From: Gracilibacteraceae bacterium
Lineage (GTDB): Bacteria; Bacillota; Desulfitobacteriia; Desulfitobacteriales; Syntrophobotulaceae
Direction: 5' to 3'
DNA: 13,321 nucleotides
NCBI GenBank assembly: GCA_031274335.1
Contig: JAISQG010000141.1
Location: forward strand, 1 to 13,321
The translations under genes and the position numbers were made by a program. Below are positions 7,557-13,321 of this stretch, piece by piece; the first letter of the stretch is position 1, and every line of letters begins with the position of its first letter. Below the pieces are notes generated by a model. It was not told the origin of the DNA and searched no databases. It saw only the letters and a list, made by a program, of their open reading frames with translations.

Positions 7557-7850
7557 CTAGCTGCACCGAAACGAAACCCCATAGCTCCCGCGCGGATAAC
7601 GCCAGGTTAGCGCCTGCTCCGAACTGGGACAGGCTACCCGGCAAGTGCCACATTCCAGACATCCGACATAATTAAAGGACATTTTCCCCTCCGCCCACTT
7701 ATACAGCCCGGCCGGGCAGACAAAAGTACAGGGCTTGCTCAGACAGGCCGCGCAAACCGCTTCCCGAAGCAGCACAATATGCGCCTCGCCTTCGTCCACG
7801 TTGAACTTATCCAGCCCCAGCCGTTCTTCTATGCTCAAATATTCACTCAA
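7557..7850 (-). CDS. fixX: Ferredoxin-like protein FixX with two Fe-S cysteine sets
   Basis: FixX is the small iron-sulfur partner of FixC in the FixABCX complex, where it passes electrons from the ETF-like FixAB to the quinone side. The 97-residue protein has the typical N-terminus RLGLDKFNVDE, CPAGLYKW, GCLECGTC and the ending YPRGSYGVSFR. It carries two full cysteine sets, C33-x2-C36-x4-C41-x3-C45 and C64-x2-C67-x2-C70-x3-C74, consistent with two [4Fe-4S] clusters; some enterobacterial FixX proteins lack part of the first set. The start codon is TTG at 7850, whose last two bases lie inside the fixC stop, with AAGGAG ten bases upstream in the end of fixC. Translation is probably coupled to fixC. 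Confidence 0.92.
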   Translation of the reverse strand: MSEYLSIEERLGLDKFNVDEGEAHIVLLREAVCAACLSKPCTFVCPAGLYKWAEGKMSFNYVGCLECGTCRVACPSSEQALTWRYPRGSYGVSFRCS

Positions 7851-9142
7851 AGCGCCCTCACTCCTTTCAATCCGTCCCTGATCAATCGCAGCCAGCCCGC
7901 CTTGCCAATATGCCGGGCCGCCAAGCTGCGTATGCGCTCAGGCTTGCCGCCGCGCGCCGTAAACAGATCCGTCAACAGATCGGCGGCCAGCGCCGGGTAA
8001 GCGCTGAACATAGCCGGAGTATCCTCCAGGAACCGCGGAACTTTTTCAAAAGTCTTCAAATCCAGGCCAATGTGGCTATCCAGAACCTTTTGCTCATAAG
8101 CCGCCAGCGCCGCCGCCGAAAAATTTTCAATGCTTTTGGCGCCGATCACTGTTTCCGCCGCCAGACGCCCGCTCGTGATCGCCAGGTCGATGCCGCGCAC
8201 CATATAACCGCAGTTAAGCACAAATCCCGCCGTGTCGCCGGCCACCAGCACGCCGTCCCCGTACAGACGAGGTTTCATGCTCCAGCCGCCTTCCGGTACC
8301 AAATGCGCGCTGTATTCAATCGCTTTGCCGCCGCTCAAAAGAGGCGCGATTCCCGGGTGCGCCCGGAAAGATTCAATGGCGTCCGGCACGGAAACCCCGG
8401 ATTTTACCAATTCGGCGATGGTGAAAATAATGCCCAGGGCAACGGATTCTTTGTTCGTATAGATAAACCCGCCGCCCGGTACGCCTTTGGAGCAGTCTCC
8501 CACGAGCAATTGGGCCATGCCTTCACCGGGCCGCAAATGAAACCGGGACTCGATTTCCTTGCTCTCCATACTGACAACCATCTTAACGCCGACCGCTGTC
8601 TGAGCCGGATTCAGGTCGCCGCTCAGCAGCCCGGCTCGGCGAGCCAGCATGGGATTGACGCCTTCGGCAATAATGACGGCATTCGAGCGCATTTCATCGC
8701 CGCCGGCAATGACGCCACAAACGGCGCCGTTTTCCATGATCAAATCGTCGACTCGGATTCCGTTGATGATCATCGCCCCCGCTGCTTCGGCCCGGTCAGC
8801 CAGCCAGCCATCCAAAGAGACACGGCGGACAGTGTAGGAATGATCCGCTGTCGCCCCCCAAGCCGGGTTGTCCAAGTCGACGGTGACCAATTTGTCTGCG
8901 GTGATAAACGAGACGGCTTCGCGAGATACCGGCCTTTCCAGGGGCGCGGTCAGCGCAAAGTCAGGAAACACTCGGGCGAGCGAGTGGGTGTATATCCGGC
9001 CGCCGGTTACATTTTTGCTGCCGCAGGTATTGCCCCGCTCGAACAGCACAGTTTCCAAGCCGGCCTCAGCCAGCAGGTATGCGGCTATGGCTCCGGCCGG
9101 TCCGCCGCCTACGACAATAACATCTAATTTTTCCTCGCTCAA
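7847..9142 (-). CDS. fixC: FixC, ETF:quinone oxidoreductase-like flavoprotein
   Basis: FixC is the FAD-containing homologue of electron-transfer flavoprotein:ubiquinone oxidoreductase. With FixX it takes electrons from FixAB and delivers them to the quinone pool or another acceptor at the membrane. The 431-residue protein (E. coli FixC is about the same size) has the dinucleotide-binding motif VVGGGPAG at 10-17, FERG with E36, KNVTGGRI, the conserved YSAHLVPEGG region at about 277-286, and the C-terminal FAD motif GDTAGF at 302-307 followed by GYMVRGIDLAI. The start is TTG at 9142, six bases after a perfect AAGGAGGT. It is separated from the genes upstream by a terminator-like hairpin and overlaps fixX downstream. 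Confidence 0.92.
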   Translation of the reverse strand: MSEEKLDVIVVGGGPAGAIAAYLLAEAGLETVLFERGNTCGSKNVTGGRIYTHSLARVFPDFALTAPLERPVSREAVSFITADKLVTVDLDNPAWGATADHSYTVRRVSLDGWLADRAEAAGAMIINGIRVDDLIMENGAVCGVIAGGDEMRSNAVIIAEGVNPMLARRAGLLSGDLNPAQTAVGVKMVVSMESKEIESRFHLRPGEGMAQLLVGDCSKGVPGGGFIYTNKESVALGIIFTIAELVKSGVSVPDAIESFRAHPGIAPLLSGGKAIEYSAHLVPEGGWSMKPRLYGDGVLVAGDTAGFVLNCGYMVRGIDLAITSGRLAAETVIGAKSIENFSAAALAAYEQKVLDSHIGLDLKTFEKVPRFLEDTPAMFSAYPALAADLLTDLFTARGGKPERIRSLAARHIGKAGWLRLIRDGLKGVRAL

Positions 9143-9156
9143 AACTTTACCTCCTT
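9142..9156 (-). promoter_or_regulatory. Strong ribosome binding site with TTG start for fixC
   Basis: AAGGAGGT at 9149-9156 is a perfect anti-16S match, six bases before a TTG codon that gives MSEEKLDVIVVGGG. No ATG or GTG would give a better start, so this site decides the fixC start. Confidence 0.75.
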
Positions 9157-9184
9157 AGGATCATAGCTACAGTAAATCCTGCGG

Positions 9185-9217
9185 AAAAAGGATGGCCCCT
9201 TTTCATAAGGAGCCATC
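9185..9217 (-). terminator. Intrinsic terminator-like hairpin between the DUF1097-like gene and fixC
   Basis: On the minus strand GATGGCTCCTT (9207-9217) can pair with AAGGGGCCATC (9191-9201) over 11 base pairs with one G-U wobble and a five-base loop, followed directly by CTTTTT. This has the shape of a rho-independent terminator. It sits 36 bases after the stop of the membrane protein gene and ahead of fixC, inside what otherwise looks like one operon, so it may act as partial attenuation that lowers fixCX expression relative to the genes upstream. Confidence 0.7.
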
Positions 9218-9253
9218 AGCAGGGAACTGTCCGCGATTATCTTGCTTGCCCAC

Positions 9254-9778
9254 TCACTCGGCGGGCGGCGGGCCAAAGATTTTCGGCGCCATTTCATTGG
9301 TAGCTGTGCCGATCAGTATACCGCAAAACAGCAAGAGCGAAATCTGCACGACTCCCATGAGGCCGGGCGCTACCGTGCCGGAAAAGGTGGTAGCCACTCC
9401 CATGAACACAAAAGGCATGTTATTCACGATTGTGTCGCGCAATAAAAATGTGTGAACAATGATCGCCAGAGTAGTGAAGACGAAGATGTCAACCACCGCG
9501 GCGGGTACGAAACTCATATTGAAGACCGGCAACAGAATCCCCACGCCCAAGAGGAAGATCCATCCCCATATGCCGCCGCAGACAGCGCTGCAAGTATAAT
9601 TGAGGAGATTTTTGGCATTGCCGTTCTGCCCCAGGAACAAGGCCAGCCCGCAGAAAGCGATAAAGGCCTCGCCGCCGTCGGTGCCAAAAACCGGATACAC
9701 CAGCCCCCGATACAAGCCAAAATATATGATGCACAAAAAGGAGCACCAAAGGGCGAGTAAAGCTGTTTTTTTGCCCAT
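9254..9778 (-). CDS. Small integral membrane protein, DUF1097-like
   Basis: A 174-residue, very hydrophobic protein with five or six predicted membrane segments (about 5-30, 36-50, 62-84, 92-113, 119-137, 139-160). It resembles the DUF1097 family (E. coli YcdZ type): GGIWGW near 70 and NMPFVFMGVATTFSG near 122-136 match family-like positions (IWGW; VPGTFIGACATFAG in YcdZ, from memory). No function is established for the family. Starts at TTG 9787, GTG 9784 and ATG 9778 are all in frame; I prefer the ATG, nine bases after AAAGG (9788-9792). It begins 20 bases after the second flavoprotein gene and is the only membrane protein between fixB and fixC. It could be a transporter or a membrane dock for the flavoproteins, both speculative. 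Confidence 0.7.
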   Translation of the reverse strand: MGKKTALLALWCSFLCIIYFGLYRGLVYPVFGTDGGEAFIAFCGLALFLGQNGNAKNLLNYTCSAVCGGIWGWIFLLGVGILLPVFNMSFVPAAVVDIFVFTTLAIIVHTFLLRDTIVNNMPFVFMGVATTFSGTVAPGLMGVVQISLLLFCGILIGTATNEMAPKIFGPPPAE

Positions 9779-9798
9779 AGCCACCAACCTTTACAAAT

Positions 9799-11298
9799 TT
9801 AATTCCTGGCTTTGATGATTTTGATGGCGTGACGCGCCGCCTTACGGCCCGAAGCGTGAGCGAAACCACAGGCCGTGCCGGGGCAATCCAGGTTATACGT
9901 GTCGCCGTAAAGACCGCTGGCGTCATTGCCCGCCGCATAGAGCCCGGGAATGGGATCATAGTTTTCGTCCGTCACCTGCATATCGCCGTTGACGCGGATA
10001 CCGCCGATGGTGGTCAGTATGCTGGCGGCCATGCGGATAGCATAGTAGGGAGGCTTGCTCAGCGGCCGCAAGTACTTGGCTTGTTTGAAAAACTTCTTGT
10101 CAACCCCGTCTTGGCAAAACTCGTTGTACTCCTTCAACGTGGCGATAAGCGCATTGGCATTCACATCGTCAATGGCGCCCGCCAGTTCCTCCACAGTGTC
10201 GCCTTTCCAGGCGTAGCCTGCTTTAATGGCCTCGTCAAGTTCCGCCAAAAGATGGGTAAGTTTCTGATTGTATACGATGAACTCGCCCAAACTGATTTCG
10301 GAACCCTCCTCCATATAGTATTTGGCCTGCGCAGAGTCCAAAATGGCGTACACTTTGCCTTTGGGCTGCTTGATGAAAGACGAACCGGCATTCATGAAGC
10401 TGAATCCCATTTCCTCATTGGCAAAACGTTCGCCGCGGTTGTTGGCCCAAACGATAGGCTGGATGCCCGCGCCGGTGGTATGCGCCGTAAGCAGTTTGCC
10501 CCACGCGCAAGGGATATTCATAACAACACCGGGGGCGGTAGTCCCGTCGGCACCCAGTTCCAGCGCCATATTCAAGCCGTCGCCCGTGTTCTGGGTGGGT
10601 ACGCACTGGGAGGTATAGTCGGCTGTCCAGTGCTGCCAGGTGTACTTTTTAACCATCTCCGGGTTGTTGCCGAAACCGCCCGAAGCGATAATCACGGCTT
10701 TGGCCCCGATGAGCATCTTGTTGCCCTTGGAGTCAACGGCCTCCACGCCTTCAACAACGCCGCCGTTCGACAAAATCTTTTGGGCCGGCGTTGAGGTGAA
10801 TATGTCCACGCCGGCGTTGACGGTGGCGCGCAAGAGCAGCTCCTGCATCCGTTCGCCCAGGCCTTCGTAGCGGTGGGCTGTGTTGAGTTCGTTGGGTTGG
10901 TTGAAAGCAAACACAAACACATTGACGCACTCAGCGCCCAGATCCCGGTAAAACTGAACAGTTTCGGCCGTTTCGTACAGCTGCACCCGCACCACATCGG
11001 GGTTGGCGCGCTGGTGGCTGTAGTCCATATAGCGGGCATAACCTTCCGCGTAGGTGGGATAATGATCAAACGGTGTGCCGGTAAATTTCGGAGGGGTCTT
11101 ACGCTCTTGCTGCTCAATAGAGTTAAAAGCCGTCAGGTCTTCCGTGTAAATGGACGTGCCGCCTGTTTCCGGCATTTTCTCCAGCAAGGCGACCTTCAAC
11201 TCGCCCTCTTTCGCGGCGGTATAGGCTGCCATCTTGCCGGCGGCTCCCCCGCCGATTACGACAACATCGTACTCGGTATCATATACATATTTAGGCAT
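9799..11298 (-). CDS. FAD-dependent oxidoreductase (FAD_binding_2), second of a tandem pair
   Basis: A 499-residue flavoprotein of the fumarate reductase/ketosteroid dehydrogenase fold. FAD-binding landmarks are VVIGGGAAG (13-21), E40 in LLEKM, ETGGTS (44-49), ASGGFGNN (205-212), NTGDG (237-241) and the C-terminal GIRVN...PGLYAAGNDASGLYGD segment. The pattern GDTYNLDCPGTACG (465-478) replaces the fumarate reductase substrate-Arg motif, and SILTTIGG replaces the HHTMGG histidine motif, so it is unlikely to reduce fumarate. There is no signal peptide, FMN-binding or heme domain, so it is probably cytosolic. The ATG at 11298 follows AAGGGGAA (11306-11313); the longer open frame is a shadow of the gene upstream. 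About half its residues match the upstream paralogue by eye. Substrate unknown; electrons probably pass to or from the neighbouring Fix/ETF proteins. Confidence 0.85.
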   Translation of the reverse strand: MPKYVYDTEYDVVVIGGGAAGKMAAYTAAKEGELKVALLEKMPETGGTSIYTEDLTAFNSIEQQERKTPPKFTGTPFDHYPTYAEGYARYMDYSHQRANPDVVRVQLYETAETVQFYRDLGAECVNVFVFAFNQPNELNTAHRYEGLGERMQELLLRATVNAGVDIFTSTPAQKILSNGGVVEGVEAVDSKGNKMLIGAKAVIIASGGFGNNPEMVKKYTWQHWTADYTSQCVPTQNTGDGLNMALELGADGTTAPGVVMNIPCAWGKLLTAHTTGAGIQPIVWANNRGERFANEEMGFSFMNAGSSFIKQPKGKVYAILDSAQAKYYMEEGSEISLGEFIVYNQKLTHLLAELDEAIKAGYAWKGDTVEELAGAIDDVNANALIATLKEYNEFCQDGVDKKFFKQAKYLRPLSKPPYYAIRMAASILTTIGGIRVNGDMQVTDENYDPIPGLYAAGNDASGLYGDTYNLDCPGTACGFAHASGRKAARHAIKIIKARN

Positions 11299-11344
11299 TG
11301 GCAAATTCCCCTTTATTTTTATACTGAATTGACGAAAGGATGAA

Positions 11345-12832
11345 TTAACTCCCGGGTTTGATGGTTTTGATGGCATGGCGCGCGGCCACGCGACCCGAGG
11401 CATGGGCAAACCCGTTGGCCGTGCCGGGACAATCCAGATTGTAGGTGTCGCCATACAGCCCGCTCGCTTCCATGCCCACGGCGTACAGGCCTGGAATGGG
11501 CTTGTAGTCCTTGTCCGTGACCTGCAGATCGCCGTTCACGCGGATGCCGCCGCAGGACACCAGCACGCTGGGAGCCATGTTTATGGCGTAGAACGGGCCT
11601 TTGCGCACCGGACGGAGAAAGCGGGGCTGTTTGAAGAACAGCGGGTCATGGCCTTTGTCGCAGGCGTCATTATACTCAGCCACCGTAGCGGCGAAAACAG
11701 CAGGGTCAAGCCCAGGGATAGCCTTGCCCAATGCCTCTATGCTGTCGCCCTTCCAGGCAAGGCCCTCGGCCACATCCTGGTCCAATTCCGTCTGCAGACG
11801 GATCAGTTTCTGATGAAATTCTATAAAATCGCCCAGGCCGATGTCCGAACCATTTTCAATGAGATGCTTCACGGTGTCGGAGTCGATGATGGCGTATACC
11901 ACCCCCTCCGGCTGTTTGGCGATGGTGTTGCCCGTATCGGCGAAGCTCAGGGCCACTTCCTCACTGGCAAAACGGCGGCCGGTTTTGTTGACCCACAGCA
12001 CGGGCTGGGAACCGGCGCCGCTGACATGCGAGGTCAGGGTTTTTGTGCGCGCGCAGGCAATAACCATCAGTGCGCCGATGTTATCCGTGTCGGCGCCGGC
12101 CTCCAGCGCCATGGTCAGACCGTCGCCCGTGTTTTCGGTGGGAACGCATTGGTAGGTGAAACGAGCGGACCGGTACAGCCAAGAATACTTTTCCACCAGA
12201 TCCGGGTTGTTGCCAAAACCGCCGGTGGCCAAAATGAGCGCTTTACAGCCGACGTTCATGACGTTTCCGTCCTTATCCAGCGCTTGGACGCCCACAACGG
12301 CCCCGTCCCGCATCAATATCTTTTTGGCCGGCGTCGAAGTGAAGATGTCCACGCCCGCGTTGACGCAAGCGCGCAGTAAGACTTCCTGCACATGCTCGCC
12401 CAGGCCCTCCGGCCGGTGGAAAGTGTTGAGCTCGTATGGCTGATCATAGGCGTAAATGGTCACATCGGTATAAACGATGCCCAGCGACTTCATAATCTCA
12501 ATGGTTTCCGCCGTATTGTTCACCTGCATTCGCACGACGTCCGGATTGGCGCGGTGGTGGCTGTACTCCGTATAGCGGCGGAAGCCTTCCTCACGGGTCG
12601 GATAATGCGTTCCCGGCGTGGGGGGAGTTTTGCGCGCCTTTTGCTCGCTGGATTCGAAGGCTGCCGTGCCTTCGGCATAAACGGACGATCCGCCGGTTTT
12701 ATCCATTTTTTCCAGGATCGCCACGCTCAGTCCGCCCTGAGCGCCGGTAAGCGCCGCGGACTTGCCGGAACCGCCCCCGCCGATAACGACGAGGTCATAT
12801 TCCGCGTCAAAATTGATGTTTTGGTTAGTCAT
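11345..12832 (-). CDS. FAD-dependent oxidoreductase (FAD_binding_2), first of a tandem pair
   Basis: A 495-residue paralogue of the next gene. Landmarks are VVIGGGGSG (15-23), E41 in ILEKM, KTGGSS (45-50), the shared YSHHRANPDVVRMQ (90-103), ATGGFGNN (202-209), NTGDG (234-238), GRRFASEE (285-292), FYAINMAPSVLVSCGGI (414-430) and YGDTYNLDCPGTANG (460-474). As in its partner, the His and Arg residues used by fumarate reductases are missing at the corresponding places and there is no export signal or FMN domain. The ATG has AGGAGA five bases upstream and lies 15 bases after the fixB stop, so the gene is translated in the fix operon. It is probably a soluble reductase or dehydrogenase of an unknown compound. 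The pair could be two specificities or a heteromer. Confidence 0.85.
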   Translation of the reverse strand: MTNQNINFDAEYDLVVIGGGGSGKSAALTGAQGGLSVAILEKMDKTGGSSVYAEGTAAFESSEQKARKTPPTPGTHYPTREEGFRRYTEYSHHRANPDVVRMQVNNTAETIEIMKSLGIVYTDVTIYAYDQPYELNTFHRPEGLGEHVQEVLLRACVNAGVDIFTSTPAKKILMRDGAVVGVQALDKDGNVMNVGCKALILATGGFGNNPDLVEKYSWLYRSARFTYQCVPTENTGDGLTMALEAGADTDNIGALMVIACARTKTLTSHVSGAGSQPVLWVNKTGRRFASEEVALSFADTGNTIAKQPEGVVYAIIDSDTVKHLIENGSDIGLGDFIEFHQKLIRLQTELDQDVAEGLAWKGDSIEALGKAIPGLDPAVFAATVAEYNDACDKGHDPLFFKQPRFLRPVRKGPFYAINMAPSVLVSCGGIRVNGDLQVTDKDYKPIPGLYAVGMEASGLYGDTYNLDCPGTANGFAHASGRVAARHAIKTIKPGS

Positions 12833-12847
12833 TATTTTCTCCTATAC

Positions 12848-13321
12848 TCATCCGGCCTTATTGAATTCCGAAATCAGAGCGGGAACCACCTTGTACAAAT
12901 CGCCAACAATACCATAGCTGCAATGTTTGAATATTCTGGCTTCTGGGTCGCTGTTAACGGCGACAACGATCCTGGCGTCACGAATACCGGACATATGCTG
13001 CGGTTGGCCGGAAATGCCTATGGCAAAATAGAGCTCGGGCCCGACCTGGCTATGCGAAGAACCCACCACGCAGGCGGCCGGGAGCCAGTGCATATCATCA
13101 CAAACAGGCAGCGTACAAGCCATTTCAGCGCGCGCGGCTTGCGCCAATTCCTCGATGAGCTTTAAGTCGTTCTTGGCAGCCAGACCCATACCCACACTCA
13201 CGACGCGAGTGGCCGTCAGCAAACCGGCGCCGCCTTCCGCCTCTATTGTTTCTACCAATCGCATCGCCGTGCCATTATCAGCCGCCAGTTGTTCAACCTG
13301 AACAGCCGGCCGGATGGTTGT
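12848..13321 (-). CDS. fixB: Electron transfer flavoprotein alpha subunit / FixB, C-terminal part (partial)
   Basis: The last 157 residues of an ETF alpha/FixB protein. The frame stays open to the right edge, so the start is outside. It shows the C-terminal FAD-binding domain: VSVGMGL, IEELAQAARAEMACTLP, ELYFAIGISGQPQHMSGIRDA, VVAVNSDPEARIF and YGIVGDLYKVVPALI. FixAB is an ETF-like heterodimer that carries and, in some systems, bifurcates electrons. The usual Ser-Arg before the flavin reads Thr-Leu here (codons 13112-13114 and 13109-13111), and the VGQTG-type loop reads VGSSHS. The histidine of the GISG..QH motif is kept. fixA (ETF beta) would be expected just to the right. I use fixB rather than etfA because fixC and fixX lie downstream. 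Confidence 0.88.
   Translation of the reverse strand, partial: TTIRPAVQVEQLAADNGTAMRLVETIEAEGGAGLLTATRVVSVGMGLAAKNDLKLIEELAQAARAEMACTLPVCDDMHWLPAACVVGSSHSQVGPELYFAIGISGQPQHMSGIRDARIVVAVNSDPEARIFKHCSYGIVGDLYKVVPALISEFNKAG

Larger units (their letters stand above)
7557..13321 (-). other. fix/ETF redox operon interrupted by paired flavoproteins and a membrane protein
   Basis: On the minus strand the order is fixB (partial), two tandem FAD_binding_2 flavoproteins, a DUF1097-like membrane protein, fixC, fixX, with gaps of 14, 46, 20, 111 and -3 bases. In classical fixABCX operons fixB is followed directly by fixC. Here three genes sit between them, suggesting a dedicated electron chain between an unknown substrate and the Fix complex. 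The operon start and its promoter lie beyond the right edge. Confidence 0.75.

Noticed and set aside
7910..9127. A 405-codon open frame on the plus strand opposite fixC
   Set aside because: It is antisense to a clear fixC with full family motifs; its translation has no recognisable domain and GC-rich codon bias explains the open frame.
9160..9165. TATGAT on the minus strand as a -10 box for a separate fixC promoter
   Set aside because: No acceptable -35 element, and transcription would start inside the ribosome binding site.
11299..11454. A longer N-terminus for the second flavoprotein
   Set aside because: The added residues are an out-of-frame reading of the end of the upstream flavoprotein; the ATG at 11298 has a good ribosome binding site.
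11375..12379. A 334-codon plus-strand open frame (and a similar one at 9829-10794) opposite the flavoproteins
   Set aside because: Both copies arise from the same antisense frame of two paralogous genes, so their similarity to each other is inherited from the real genes rather than evidence of coding.
9799..12832. Calling the two flavoproteins fumarate reductase flavoprotein subunits
   Set aside because: The substrate-binding and catalytic His/Arg motifs of fumarate reductases are replaced in both, and no FMN, heme or iron-sulfur partner of that enzyme type is present.

Overview
The window looks like a GC-rich, anaerobic Bacillota genome. The evidence is a Gram-positive-type CWB2 wall-binding protein, an hpt-rpe-thiN housekeeping operon, an RlmA-type rRNA methyltransferase, and a large fix/ETF flavoprotein operon with strong AGGAGG-type ribosome binding sites and TTG starts. 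A Negativicutes-like or clostridial host is my best guess, but the sequence alone does not settle it. Genes cover almost everything: no gap exceeds about 115 bases, and I see no tRNA, rRNA, CRISPR array or insertion sequence.

Left part, plus strand (1-4676): the 3' end of rpsT, then a secreted transglycosylase-like protein with three CWB2 repeats, a radical SAM protein with a second cysteine cluster, and rlmA, closely packed. After a possible promoter comes an azlC-azlD pair for branched-chain amino acid export. It converges on the minus-strand genes with only 12 bases between stop codons.

Middle, minus strand (4689-6609): hpt, rpe and thiN form a tight operon. hpt and rpe overlap by 11 bases, rpe and thiN share ATGA, and a recognisable -35/-10 promoter lies in front of hpt.

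Right part, minus strand (6625-13321): in transcription order, the C-terminal part of an ETF alpha/FixB protein (it runs off the right edge), two tandem paralogous FAD_binding_2 flavoproteins of about 500 residues, a DUF1097-like small membrane protein, an intrinsic-terminator-like hairpin, fixC, fixX and a DMT/EamA transporter. This is a fixABCX-type electron-transfer module split between fixB and fixC by two putative reductases or dehydrogenases and a membrane protein. Neither flavoprotein has a signal peptide or FMN-binding domain, and neither keeps the fumarate-reductase His/Arg active-site motifs. My inference is that they are soluble redox enzymes for an unidentified small molecule, exchanging electrons with the Fix/ETF chain, with the membrane protein or the DMT protein possibly moving the substrate or product. 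This cluster is the most interesting part of the window.
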